Shown piece after piece: positions 30,054 to 42,300 of a DNA stretch of 64,000 nt (the first letter of the stretch is position 1; each line of letters begins with the position of its first letter). The translations under genes were made by a program, and so were the position numbers. This DNA is from Pseudomonas sp. CFBP13508 (GTDB lineage Bacteria; Pseudomonadota; Gammaproteobacteria; Pseudomonadales; Pseudomonadaceae), in NCBI RefSeq assembly GCF_005233515.1, contig NZ_QFZZ01000002.1, positions 434,001-498,000 on the forward strand, given 5' to 3'. The notes beneath the pieces were generated by a model that was not told the origin of the DNA, did no database searches, and saw nothing but the letters and a program-made list of their open reading frames with translations.

Positions 30054-31578
30054 CGCCAGCGTAGTGATCCGCCCGCGCACGACCTGGGAAGCCATGGACC
30101 TGGGCGTATTGATGAGCCAGCAGCATCGGCGATTGTTGATGAGCAGTTGGGCGATCGTCACCCTGCCGCTGTTCTCCCTGCTCAGCCTGTTGCTGTGGGA
30201 TTCGCCATCGCTGGCGGTGTTCATTTTCTGGTGGCTGAAACCGGCCTTCGAACGCCTGCCGTTGTACATTCTCTCCAAAGCGCTGTTCGGCGAAACCCCG
30301 ACGCTCAAACAAGCCCTGCGTGAATGGCCGCGCCTGCTCAGGCCGCAACTGTTGGCCAGTCTGACCTGGCGGCGACTGAGTCTGAGTCGCAGCTTTGTAC
30401 TGCCGGTGACGCAACTCGAAGGCCTCGACGGCGAGGCCCGACAACAACGTCTGCAGGTGCTGCTGCAACGCAACGGCGGCGCCGCGCAATGGCTGACGAT
30501 TATCGGCGTGCATCTGGAGACCGCACTGTGGATCGGCTTGATGCTGCTGTTCTACATGCTCTTGCCGCAGCAGATCGAAACCGACTGGGACTGGCAATCG
30601 CTGCTGCTCGCCGCCGATCAGGACTGGCGTTGGCTGGAGCACCTGACCAACGCTTTTTATGCGCTGATCCTGGTGGTCTGGGAGCCGGTTTATGTTGCCT
30701 GCGGCTTCAGCCTCTACCTGAACCGCCGCACACAACTGGAAGCCTGGGACATCGAGTTGGTCTTTCGCCGTTTGCGCCAGCGCTTGAACAAAGGCGTGCT
30801 CGGCATGTTGCTGGCGGCGTGTCTGCTGCTGCCGAATCTGCAACCGGTGTGGGCCAGCGATGCGCCGGATGCTCCTCGGTTGTTGAATCAGCCGCTGACC
30901 AGTCAGGCGTCGCGCGACAGCATCCAGTCGCTGCTCGAACAACCGCCGTTCAAGAACAAGGAAAGCGTCACCCGCTATCGCTTTGGCGACGACCCGGCAA
31001 GTCCGGCCAAAGACGCGCAAGCGGGTGAGGCACCGCAGTGGCTGAAAACCCTTCTCGGTTGGCTCGATGGTCGACACCTTGATGCCTTGGCGAACGTGAT
31101 TGAGGTGCTGTTGTGGGGCGCGTTGATCGCGGCGCTGGGCTGGCTGGTCTGGCGTTATCGCGAGTTTCTCCGGGCCTTCGTCAGCCGCCGACCGAGCCTG
31201 CCAGCGCGCAGCAAACCGCCGGCGTCGCCGCAAGTCTTCGGCCTGGATCTCAACCGTGAAACCCTGCCGGATGACATTGCCAGCAGCGCCGAACGCTTGT
31301 GGCTGAACGAACCTCGCGCCGCGCTGGGCCTGCTCTATCGAGGCCTGCTCAGCCATTTGCTGCACGATTTCGACCTGACGCTGAAAACCGCCGACACCGA
31401 AAACCAGATCCTCGAACGCATCGAGCAATTGCAACGCCCGGACCTGCTCGTCTACAGCCGCACCCTTACGGTTCACTGGCAGAACATGGCCTACGGACAC
31501 CGGATTCCACCGGCTCATTTACAAGCGCAGTTGTGCAACGGCTGGCGTGAATTGTTCGGCAAAGGATCCGCCCATTGA
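30040..31578 (+). CDS. DUF4129 membrane protein
   Basis: A 512-residue protein starting MRLSDASVVIRPRTTWEAMDLG; this ATG lies 14 bp inside the SpoIIM-like gene. It has several hydrophobic segments in the first 270 residues and another near 350-370. The C-terminal DUF4129 domain contains ASSAERLWLNEPRAALGLLYRG and LTLKTADTENQILERI. DUF4129 resembles the end of some transglutaminase-like proteins and travels with MoxR and DUF58 genes. Function unknown; it is likely the membrane scaffold of this operon. Confidence 0.8.
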   Translation: MRLSDASVVIRPRTTWEAMDLGVLMSQQHRRLLMSSWAIVTLPLFSLLSLLLWDSPSLAVFIFWWLKPAFERLPLYILSKALFGETPTLKQALREWPRLLRPQLLASLTWRRLSLSRSFVLPVTQLEGLDGEARQQRLQVLLQRNGGAAQWLTIIGVHLETALWIGLMLLFYMLLPQQIETDWDWQSLLLAADQDWRWLEHLTNAFYALILVVWEPVYVACGFSLYLNRRTQLEAWDIELVFRRLRQRLNKGVLGMLLAACLLLPNLQPVWASDAPDAPRLLNQPLTSQASRDSIQSLLEQPPFKNKESVTRYRFGDDPASPAKDAQAGEAPQWLKTLLGWLDGRHLDALANVIEVLLWGALIAALGWLVWRYREFLRAFVSRRPSLPARSKPPASPQVFGLDLNRETLPDDIASSAERLWLNEPRAALGLLYRGLLSHLLHDFDLTLKTADTENQILERIEQLQRPDLLVYSRTLTVHWQNMAYGHRIPPAHLQAQLCNGWRELFGKGSAH

Positions 31579-32734
31579 ACCGGCGCCTCGGCTGGTCGTT
31601 GGCTACGCTGGCGCTTCTGCTGCTGGGCGGCTTGAGCCTGTTCCTCTACCTCAAGGCCCGGCCGTATCAGGAAACCGTCGATCACGGCCCCTCGCCTGCC
31701 GCGCAAGCCAATCCTTATCTGGCGGCAGAGATGTTCCTGCGCGAACGCGGTCTTGTGGTCAACCACGCCGAGACGCTGGCGGTGCTGCCACACACCGAGC
31801 CGCACGGTCATACGCTGCTGTTGTTCGGCGAGCGCGCGCGGATGACGCCGCGTGAAGTCGATCAGGTGTTGAACTGGACTCGCGCCGGCGGACGCCTGGT
31901 GTTTGTCGCCGAGTCGCTGTGGGATGCGCAGACCGGGCAAAGCAACGATCTGCTGCTCGACCGGGTGCAACTGCACCAATCGCTGAGCAAGGACCTGAAA
32001 GATCCTGCGCAAACAGTTGAAAAGGACCGCTACCCGGAACTGACCAAGCTGTATCTGGAGGACGAAGAGGCGCCGGCCTACGCCGGTTTCGACACCGACT
32101 TCCACCTCGACGACCCGAACAATGTCGCGCAAGCCTGGGCCAACAGCGCCAAAGCCACGCACATGATGCAACGGGTGTACGGCCTCGGCACGATCACCGT
32201 AGTCACTGATGCGGAGCTGTGGAAAACCCCGGCCATCGGCAAATACGACAACGCCTGGCTGCTCTGGTACCTGAGCGCCGACACCGACGTCACGCTGATT
32301 TACAACACGACGCACGATGGTTTGTGGACCTTGCTCTGGCGCTACTTCCCGCAGGCCATCGTCGCCCTGCTCGCCTTGATCGCTCTGTGGCTGTGGCAGG
32401 CCGGCGTGCGCCACGGCCCGGTGCAAATGCCAGCGCCAGCAGGTCGCCGCCAACTGCTGGAGCATCTGCGTGCCAGCGCCGATTTCCTCCTGCGTCACAA
32501 CGGCCAGCAGGCGCTGCTGCAAGCCTTGCAACAAGACATCCTGCGCCGCGCCCGCCGCCGCCATCCCGGTTTCGATCAATTGAATGTGGCCGAGCAATGG
32601 CTGGCGTTATCGCGCCTGACCCGGCAACCCACCCGCGCCATCAGCCAGGCCCTGAGCCCACGTCCGAACCAGCGTTTGTCCAGCGCCGAATTCAGCCGTC
32701 AGGTCGCTCATCTGCAAACCTTGAGGAACGCGTT

Positions 32735-32738
<4 letters not shown>
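31575..32738 (+). CDS. DUF4350 domain protein
   Basis: A 387-residue protein with an N-terminal membrane anchor (WSLATLALLLLGGLSLFLYL) and a second one near 255-275 (AIVALLALIALWLW). Between them lies a periplasmic DUF4350 domain (NPYLAAEMFLRERGL, LVFVAESLWD), related to glutamine-amidotransferase-like folds. Overlaps both neighbours by ATGA. DUF4350 is found in MoxR/DUF58 operons; its ligand is unknown. Confidence 0.82.
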
Positions 32739-33732
<994 letters not shown>

Positions 33733-33736
<4 letters not shown>

Positions 33737-35061
33737 AACCTTCGCGTCTGCTGCTGATCTGGCTGGCCCTGCTGGTGGTCATCAGCATCGTGCTCGGCGC
33801 CCTGCAGGCGTTGCAGACCGACATCCCGTCCAGCCTGATTTCGGTCAACCGGGGGTTACTGCTGGCGCTGTTGGCCTTGGCGGTTATCGACGCTGTGCGC
33901 CTCAGACGCCTGCCCTCGCCACGCATCAAGCGGCAGATGCCTGGCAGCCTGGCACTCGGGCGCTGGGGAGAGATAAATCTGCAAGTTGCCCATGAGTTTG
34001 CCGAGCCACTGAAGGTCAATCTCTTCGACCACGTCCCCGACGGCCTCGCGTTTGAACATCTGCCGCTGACCGTTGAGCTTCAACCTGGGCATGTCAGCCA
34101 CATCAGCTACCGCCTGCGCCCCACCAGACGCGGGCATTTCAGCTTCGATCAGTGCGAAGTCAACCTGCCGAGTCCGCTAGGTTTCTGGTCAGGCAAACGC
34201 CTGCTCGGAGTCGTCGATCAGACCCGCGTCTACCCCGACTTCGCCCGACTCTACGGCGGTGAGCTGCGCGCCGTCGACAACTGGCTCAGTCAGCTCGGCA
34301 TACGCCAGCGCCAACGTCGCGGTCAGGGTCAGGAATTTCATCAGCTGCGCGAATTTCGCGAGGGCGACAGCCTGCGCCAGATCGACTGGAAAGCCACCGC
34401 CCGCCAGCGCACGCCGATTGCCCGCGAGTACGAAGACGAGCGCGATCAACGGATCATCTTCCTGCTTGATTGCGGCCGGCAGATGCGCAGTCGGGACGGT
34501 GAGCTATCGCACTTCGACCATGCGCTCAATGCTTGTCTGCTGCTCGGTTATATAGCGCTGCGTCAGGGCGATGCGGTGGGGCTGAATACCTTTGCCGGTG
34601 ATCAGCCGCGACACGTGGCGCCGGTCAAAGGAGGCGGCCAACTGAACGTCTTGCTCAACGCTGTTCATGACCTGGAGAGCACGCAACGTCCTGCCGATTA
34701 TCAAGCTGCCGCCAGCCAGTTATTGGCTCGCCAACAGCGCCGGGCGCTGGTGGTGCTGGTGACCAATTTGCGCGATGAAGATGATCAACTGCTGGGCGCG
34801 GTCAAGCGCCTGAGCGTGCACCATCGGGTATTGGTGGCGAGCCTGCGGGAAGAAGCGCTGGATACACTGCGCCAGACCGCGGTGCAAACGCTGCCCGAAG
34901 CATTGGCCTACTGCGGCACGGTAGATTATTTGAATGAACGGGCCGAACTCCATGAGCGGTTGAATGCTCATGGAGTAGCAGTGATGGATGTTCGGTCCGC
35001 GCAATTCGGGGCCGCGCTGGTGACCCGCTACCTTGACTGGAAAAAATCCGCCACGCTCTAG
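33733..35061 (+). CDS. DUF58 protein (vWA-like MoxR partner)
   Basis: A 442-residue protein with two N-terminal membrane helices (LLLIWLALLVVISIVLGALQ and LLALLALAVIDAVRL). The DUF58 core has EFREGDSLRQIDWKATARQRTPIAREYEDERDQ and then a vWA-like start RIIFLLDCGRQM. It is the standard partner of MoxR ATPases. Start GTG at 33733 overlaps the MoxR stop. Last gene of the operon; its stop lies only 13 bp from the end of the opposing 1434-aa Tc-locus gene, with no terminator between them. Confidence 0.92.
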
Positions 35062-35074
35062 CGCGACCGCTGGC

Positions 35075-38000
35075 TCAGACTACGACCAGAGTCAATGAAC
35101 TTTCGGCTGTACCTACAGGGTTATTCACGCTTGCCCTGACAATGACCGAGCCAGTTTCAACCGGTGCAAAAACCACCTTCGACCATCCCTTGTCATCGCT
35201 GACAGTCCCTCTCAACGGAACATCATCAACGGTCCAGAGCACGCTCATATCGACCACTGGCTCAGCCAGATTTTTTACCACTTGCACCGCGATCGTCACA
35301 GGCTTGCCCATTTGGCCGATGAGGGGCACTGCATAAATGGAACGCAAGATGACGCTGGGTCGGGCAACCACGTTGATCCTTGCCAGCGCAACCGCGCCCG
35401 AATTCAGCGAAGCCACCAGATCAAACTGGCCGACCTCAGTAGGCTGGAATTTTACCGGCGCGATTCCTAGCTCGTCGGAAACCGACGACGGCAGCGATTT
35501 GCCAGCGAATTGCCAATCGACGGGCAGGTTTGTTACGGGTGTGCCTTGCGGGTTGGCTTTCACTACGGCCCAGGCGTTCACCTCATCTGCACGATAAACA
35601 ATTGTCCTGTCGCAACTGAGCGATTCAATCACCGGCGCTTGCCCGGTATAGGTCAATACAGCCATATCCCAACCGGCCAGCCCTCCTTCAACGGTCGCTG
35701 ACAGAACGCCATCACTCAAACCCATGAAAGTCCAGTCAGCAATACCCTCGTTATCGGTCACAGAGCGCTCTAGCTGCCCGTTGAATTCCCACGTCACGGG
35801 CACGCCGGCCAAGGCCTGTCCGGTCAATGCAGAAGTCACTCTGGCTTTCGCATGCACTCTGTCGTCGTCGGGAGGCTGCCGGGCGTCGGACGGCTCATAA
35901 AGCTCTGCGATCTGTCTCGGTTGGGCGAGAACCAGATCCATCGCTATCGAAGCCCAATTGTCCGCATCGCCAACGGTTGCGATGACCTGACTGGAACCTG
36001 GCGTTGTAGGAACAAAGCATACTTTCGCCCTCCCGTAAAAATCGGTCTCGGCGTTCAGAACGCCAAGGTCAGGGTGTGTAAATGTCACCAGCACTCCTGC
36101 CATCGGTTTTGCACTGATGGACGAAACGACCTGGATCGCCTCTTCAAAGACATCTCCCCAAAGAAGCTGCGAACCGGCATGGCTGGCCGCCGAGCTGATC
36201 CTCATCACCTGCGAGCCTGAACCCTGCGACATCGCGTTGGCCGGCGACAGCCGTGCCAGCCGTTCGGCGCAGAGCCGCAACGCAAAACTGCCGTCCGTGA
36301 AATCTCCCGCGCGCAACGCGAACCTTGCCATTCCATTCGTGACAACCTGCGCCATGCCCAACTCTGGCTCATAGTGATTGCCCAATACCGTGGGCGCAGT
36401 GCCGGTATGCCCCATACGTACGGTCTGCCCGTTAAATTCTTCCGGGAAAAACGCCACGATACTGTGCCTGCCTTTGCGACGCGGGAAACCGGTGGTCCCG
36501 CCCCAGTCCTGACTGGTCTGACCATCGAAACTGACCTTGACTCGCGGCCAGAGATCTTCTGCCAACGGTTTGAAGGTAGCGCTTCTGTGCTCTGAGGTAT
36601 TGTCGTAGAGACTGAACAATGTCGCCTGCACTGTCTGCATGTCGGTGCTCACGGGAAGCACGGCGAAGCCGGAGTTACCATCGCTGTCAGTATTGACCGC
36701 TACAGGGTCGCCGCCGGAACGCCAGGTGACCGGCACATCGGCAACTGCCTCTGCGGTAAAACGCGACACCACATTAGCCCATGTCCAGGCCTGATCGAGA
36801 TCGACTACCGGATCCACCGGTGACTCGAGTATGAAATTGAAACTCAAGGCGTTATGTCCCAACTCCATTGGTGTGACGGGTGCGACGAATACCAATTGAG
36901 GCAGGTTTACAGCGAGCGCAAAGTTGCCCGCCCTTGTGCTGCTGCCGAAACCGAGTTGCCAGAAAGCGCCCTCTGCACCCAGCGGTTGCGATTGCTTCAA
37001 GGGCGGACTCACGATCGCATTCAGTTCCTCGGCAGGCGTTCCCGACCACTCCAGCGCTGCTGACAGGCCCACCAGCGGGCTTAGCTCATTGAGGCAGACG
37101 GTAAACTGATGATCCGCACCGAGGCAGGGATATAGCTTCTGCCCATCGAGTGCTGCCGTTACTCGATCCAGCCTGACGCCAACTTCCCGAGCCAGGTCCG
37201 GATTGACGAATCGCCCGCACAACTCGCGATCATCTGCAACAGCATCAGCCCGCAAACGCAACTCGAAGGGTCTGCTCAGACTTTCGTCGGCGTTGGAAGA
37301 CAGGTTCCATGTCAATCCATCAGCCCCCAGCGGGAAAGAAACGCCGAGATAAGCCGGGTTCAGACCGATCAGTGGATCGCCCTCTCGCCAATCCAGACTG
37401 ATGCGTTTGCTGCCGATCCACGGGCTGGCGGCAGCAGGGCTGACCTTCAGCACGTGTGTCTGGCCATGCCGGCAAACCAATCCGATGGTCTGATGATCGA
37501 TTGCCTGACCATCCAGAGTGATCGTCACATGCTCATTCCAGACACTGGTCGCAATCGCCTTGACGACGAATTCCATCTCGCTCGGCTCGGCTTCTTCGTG
37601 AGCCTTGATGGTGGCAATCACGCGATGGTCCCCCGCAGCTGCGGGTTGATGCCCATGACTGGACCAGCCTCCCGCGCCTGTCAGGGTCCTGGTCACGCTC
37701 CCGTCCGGCTCGTTCCAGAAAACCAGCGCTCCCTCTACCGGGCCACCGGTTCCTGATGCTGTCCTGTGCAGCACCTGCACCCACATTCGTGCGCTGTGGT
37801 TTTCATCCACCACGCAAATCCTGTCCGGTCCTCGCACCTCACCGGGCATGACCACATTGCGTGCCAGCGACATGGGTTTGGCCGGCGAACTTTCCAACAG
37901 ATGCGCAGAGGTCAACCGCAGAGAAAACTGGCCATCCTGCCTGTCCTCGTTAGCAAATCGATACTCAAGCAGTCCATCCGGACCTATACGCGCGGCTGTT

Positions 38001-39379
38001 TCAAGCGGCGGCGTGACAGTAACTCCCAGCTTCTCGGCAGAGTCACCACTCCAGTGCAATGTCACGTCTGTGTCCCACAGCACCTGGGGAAACCGGACTT
38101 GCAAACGATAGGTCGTTCCGCGATTGGGATAGTCTTTCTGCTCCCACGGCCGCTCGTCTCCAGCGGCCATGATCGTGCGGACCTCTTGCAAAGGGTCGGT
38201 CGCCAGCACCTTGACTTCAAAGGCCTGACTCACCACGCCGCTGGCGTAGTAAAGGCTTTCGACCGAAGCTTGAATCTGCACATCGCCGGCCGCGCTCGGT
38301 TGTTGTTCAAACCAGGCCCAGCCCTCACGATCGGTCGGCGTCGTGGTTCCTGCGTCAGTGCCGTCTACCGTCCAGGTGACTGTTATTCCCTCCAGCACCT
38401 TGTCGGTGTAATACGAACCGACGCAGACGCCAACCCTGATGGATTGGCCGTGCTCCATCACCACGTAATGCGCTGCCTCTTTCAGTTGAATGAACTTCAG
38501 GCGGTGGTCGCCGAGTGATACCGGGATATCCAGTTCCGGGGCGTTGAACTCGTTCAATAACTGCAGGTTGAAAAGATAGGGAGGTTCGCCGTCAAGTTCC
38601 GGGCAAACCAGACTCCAGGAATCATCCAGCGGTTTATCCCTGCCCCAATCCGGATCGGCGACAATTGCGCCCTGTGGGTTGCTTTTGATGTTCAACGACG
38701 CCCGTGTACCCTGCCAGGTATCATCCTGCGCATGGATGCATTTGAAGCGGTGCGCTGCCGAACCAAGCGCGCCCAGACAAAGAGGCACGGCACGGCCCAC
38801 TGGCAATTGCTGCCCGTCCAGTTGCAGGGTCAACACCCGCGCCGCCGGCAAGTGCAACTGAAGATTGATCCGGGTGATCCGCAACGAAGAGAAGTAGTCG
38901 CCCTCTTTGTTGACCGGACTGATGGCGTGGACTTTGAGAATGTCGGTATCCACAAGCGGCAATGTCACATCCACTATGTACGAGCGCGGTCGGAACATTC
39001 GAGGCAGGCCATCGCGCTGGCGCAGAAGATCGGCCGTTCGATCGCGGCGAGCGCCCACGAGCAAGGGAATTTTCTGCGTATCAGGCAGCCCGGCCAAACT
39101 GAGCTCCAGCAGGCCCTCCTCATCGTGGTTCATTTCACAAAGAAAGCTGATGACATACCTGACGTCGTTACTGGAACTTTTGAATAGGCTGATCTCCTGA
39201 TAAGCCGAAGAACCGTCCATGGCAGAGAGGATATTCATGCGCTCGCCACTTTCCAATTGATCGGACCTGGTCACGACATAAGCCGGGTTGACCGGCCCCC
39301 TTTTCCACTGCGCGAGGCTCTGGGAGAAGTCGCCATTGAGGATCAGATTGCGCTCGGCCTGAATATCGGGATCAAGCAT
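35075..39379 (-). CDS. Tc-locus multidomain protein: alternating LDGQ/WSG modules and Ig-like repeats
   Basis: A 1434-residue protein, not recognised as a whole. Residues 1-180 look like a carbohydrate-binding-type beta domain (NLILNGDFSQSLAQWKRG). Then a module of about 105 residues, marked by LDGQ and a W/HSG..AE.L....PPL segment, recurs near 183-295, 405-510, 617-720, 737-845 and 946-1060. It is interspersed with Ig-like Big_1/invasin-type repeats (core V.VTW..dG) near 300-395, 515-610 and 850-940, and four in a row from 1065 to 1434. There is no signal peptide. Its start overlaps the TcaB stop by 8 bp, so it is the last gene of the TcA operon. Possible role: adhesin or receptor-targeting accessory of the Tc toxin. 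Confidence 0.75.
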   Translation of the reverse strand: MLDPDIQAERNLILNGDFSQSLAQWKRGPVNPAYVVTRSDQLESGERMNILSAMDGSSAYQEISLFKSSSNDVRYVISFLCEMNHDEEGLLELSLAGLPDTQKIPLLVGARRDRTADLLRQRDGLPRMFRPRSYIVDVTLPLVDTDILKVHAISPVNKEGDYFSSLRITRINLQLHLPAARVLTLQLDGQQLPVGRAVPLCLGALGSAAHRFKCIHAQDDTWQGTRASLNIKSNPQGAIVADPDWGRDKPLDDSWSLVCPELDGEPPYLFNLQLLNEFNAPELDIPVSLGDHRLKFIQLKEAAHYVVMEHGQSIRVGVCVGSYYTDKVLEGITVTWTVDGTDAGTTTPTDREGWAWFEQQPSAAGDVQIQASVESLYYASGVVSQAFEVKVLATDPLQEVRTIMAAGDERPWEQKDYPNRGTTYRLQVRFPQVLWDTDVTLHWSGDSAEKLGVTVTPPLETAARIGPDGLLEYRFANEDRQDGQFSLRLTSAHLLESSPAKPMSLARNVVMPGEVRGPDRICVVDENHSARMWVQVLHRTASGTGGPVEGALVFWNEPDGSVTRTLTGAGGWSSHGHQPAAAGDHRVIATIKAHEEAEPSEMEFVVKAIATSVWNEHVTITLDGQAIDHQTIGLVCRHGQTHVLKVSPAAASPWIGSKRISLDWREGDPLIGLNPAYLGVSFPLGADGLTWNLSSNADESLSRPFELRLRADAVADDRELCGRFVNPDLAREVGVRLDRVTAALDGQKLYPCLGADHQFTVCLNELSPLVGLSAALEWSGTPAEELNAIVSPPLKQSQPLGAEGAFWQLGFGSSTRAGNFALAVNLPQLVFVAPVTPMELGHNALSFNFILESPVDPVVDLDQAWTWANVVSRFTAEAVADVPVTWRSGGDPVAVNTDSDGNSGFAVLPVSTDMQTVQATLFSLYDNTSEHRSATFKPLAEDLWPRVKVSFDGQTSQDWGGTTGFPRRKGRHSIVAFFPEEFNGQTVRMGHTGTAPTVLGNHYEPELGMAQVVTNGMARFALRAGDFTDGSFALRLCAERLARLSPANAMSQGSGSQVMRISSAASHAGSQLLWGDVFEEAIQVVSSISAKPMAGVLVTFTHPDLGVLNAETDFYGRAKVCFVPTTPGSSQVIATVGDADNWASIAMDLVLAQPRQIAELYEPSDARQPPDDDRVHAKARVTSALTGQALAGVPVTWEFNGQLERSVTDNEGIADWTFMGLSDGVLSATVEGGLAGWDMAVLTYTGQAPVIESLSCDRTIVYRADEVNAWAVVKANPQGTPVTNLPVDWQFAGKSLPSSVSDELGIAPVKFQPTEVGQFDLVASLNSGAVALARINVVARPSVILRSIYAVPLIGQMGKPVTIAVQVVKNLAEPVVDMSVLWTVDDVPLRGTVSDDKGWSKVVFAPVETGSVIVRASVNNPVGTAESSLTLVVV

Positions 39380-42300
39380 GATGACGGCTCCGTTCGGCGT
39401 TGCGTTTCAAAGCCTTCGCTGCGGCTTCTGTCACCAGATTTTCCACTGCCAGTATGAAGGTCGGCTCACCGGCCTTGGCCGTATAGCGGATAGTGATGAT
39501 GAGGTCGGTAATGGATGCAAGCACGGCAGACTGAGCCGGCTCGCCCCACCACGGAAAATGGATTTCCCAACAGGAAACCGCCCCCGAACATTCAAAAGCG
39601 CGAAGCAACCCCGGATCCTCATCCTCCATGACGCGCCCATCATCAGCAACGCCTTGGGAAATGCCGATTTGCTGGCCCGAGCGGGTGTTGAACACCACAT
39701 CGGCAGGCGCTGGCTTGCTGTCGGGGTCATGCAGATATTCCACCGCCTGTGGCACTGGCCGGACGACGGTACGACTGCCAGTCTGGGTCAATGTTGCCCT
39801 GAGGTTTTCATAGGGTCCGAGCAACGCCGGGCAGTCAAATTCAACCGAGCGGATCAACCGGCAGTATTCACCGGGATGGTCGCGATTGAAGTTCAGCTCA
39901 CTCACGCAAAAGGCGAGCCGTCCGTCAGCCTGCAGGTTTTCAAGCGCCGTCGCCCAGTCGGGGGCATCAGGCTGAGGCTCGACGGTATCAGCGAAGAGCT
40001 GACGCAAGGAAACGGTCTTGACCCGCTCGATACGTCGCTCGAAGCTTTGCAAGTGATCGCGCTGCTCACGCATCACAAAGCCAACCAACTGCTGACCAGC
40101 CAACAAACCGTGATGCTTCTCGGACCATGCCTGGGGCAAAACCGTCTGTGAATCGTAATCACCGGTTTGTGCAATGCGCGATGCCTGGGCACTGATGCAC
40201 AGACTGTAAGTTGCATCATAAGCCTGGTAGTACAACGCCTTGAGTTGTCCCAGCAACCAATCATAAAGCTGGCTGTGGGCAGTGCGTTTGTGCAGAAAGT
40301 CGTACACCGCCAAAGACTGACGATTGGTTTGCAAGACCAATTGCAAACTGGCCTGGGCAGCCTCTACGGCAATTACCTGCGCATTGATCTGCTCGTCCAG
40401 CGCCAGCAGTTCGGCGAGCGCCAGGTTGCGTTGCAAACCCCATTCGCGGCGTCGCAGACGATAGCCCTCGGTCACCGCTCTTTTTTCCGCGTCGGCCTGT
40501 TTGCCCATGGAAGCAATCTGCAAGCCATGGGCGATGGCATGTAGAACACCTTCAGGAAAGGCATTGCCGTTGGCCATGCCAAAGACTTTGGGAATGACCG
40601 AAATCGCTCCCGCTGCAGCCTGAACAGCCACCGAGCCCTGATTCAGTTCCTTGGCAGCGTGCAGGTCATCCATGACCTTGTATTCCTCTGCCGTGACGTT
40701 TTCGTCAAACCACGCGGCGTACTCATCGGCGCGTTGCTTGACGGCGGCGTGACTTTGGCGCAAAGCCGTCAGCGTCACATTCATCTGAGCGAGGGATTTT
40801 TCCTGAATGGCTTTCGTCCATTCGGCTTGTTCCAGCAGATGCCTTTGTTGCAACTCCACCTGTTGCGCTGTGTCGCGCTGTTCCATGAAGCGCAGCAGTT
40901 CACTGCCGAGGTTTTGCAGCTCCTGCGCAGACCGCAGGGCAAATTCGCTGGTCACTCGCCAGCCATAACCATTTATGACTGGGCGCCCGCCCATTCGCCG
41001 TGGCCCGGCGTTGTTTCCTGCTGCCAGGTCACGTAACAGTTGCGCAGGATCACCCGGCGGTTCATACAGCGGCAATTCGAGCGGTTTGCCATCAATGGTC
41101 AACCAGTGACGCAAGTTGTGAAGGCGCTGCCGAGGCAATTGGATCAGCGCCAGCAAGCGATCATTGGTCGGCAATTTGAAGGGTGGTGTCGCCAGCAGCC
41201 CCATCGCGGGTGCGAAATCAGCCGAGGGCGGTACGTCGGCAAGGGAATACACATGCGTTCTCTCGAACGCTTCCAGCGTCGGGCGCTCGCTCTGGTCAAT
41301 CAGCGCTCCGAGAGTCTGTGTCTGCCAATCGGTCACCGAGCGCGCCGAAGGCGGGTCGCCCATCAGGTCCTGCGCCTGCTGATAACACTCCTTGGCCAGC
41401 ACCAGACTGTCCCGCGTCTGCTGACGGTAATACCAGTCCCCCTCCTCGACCAGATTCTTGACGAACTCCATGAAGGTGAGGATCTGAAAGTGCTGCGGCG
41501 CCGCGTAACTGATGGCGTACGGATCATCCTCTACCAGACACTCGGGGCCGGCATTGCCGGGACTCACCAACGGCCGGCAGCGCCAGTAATCCGGCTTGTC
41601 GCCTGGCTGCGGGGGATCTGAAACCTGCGCGGTCGCTTGCGGATCGAACACCCTGCGCCACCAGGCTTCAGCCTCGCGATAACGATTTTCGTCGCGAAAG
41701 CGGATAGCCACCAGATGAATCAGATGGAAGAACAACTCCCAGAAATAAAGGCCATTGGCACCATTGAAGGCTCCGTTGGGCTCATCGACCGGCCCGGCTT
41801 CCGAGGGCGGTTCAACCAGAAACTGCGTCGGCCAGGCGAGCACCGCATCAATGGAAATATTGGCGAGCCCGACCAACTGCGGACCGAACAGCGAATTGAG
41901 GCGTACCCGTGCCAATGTTTGCGGATTGTTGAAGGCCAGAAACTGCGCCGCGTCATGCTGATTCTTTTCCAGTACTGCGGGGTCGAAACCCGCGATGCCG
42001 GTCATTGTCAGCACGAATTCTTTACGGCCATAGGGTGCAGAGGCATCAGTAGCGCCGAAAGTGAAGGTGATGGGACTGGTGAAGCCGCCTGAACCACGCT
42101 TGTAGGCAAGCCAGTCGGTGGCCCATCCGCCAGCTATTGAACGCTCCCCACTGGTTTGCTTCGGATCCCCGTCCGAGGGTTCGCTGGTCAGCATCAAATC
42201 GAAACCAGCGCAAACACTCGTGCTTGCCACCACCTCTGGGGCATTTGACCTGCAAATCCCCCTGACAACCAGGATGTCTCCCGTGGAGTGAGCAAGCAGA

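Noticed and set aside
35075..39379. Calling the 1434-aa protein an invasin/intimin outer-membrane adhesin
   Set aside because: Ig repeats resemble invasin domains, but there is no signal peptide, no LysM and no beta-barrel, and the gene is embedded in the Tc operon.
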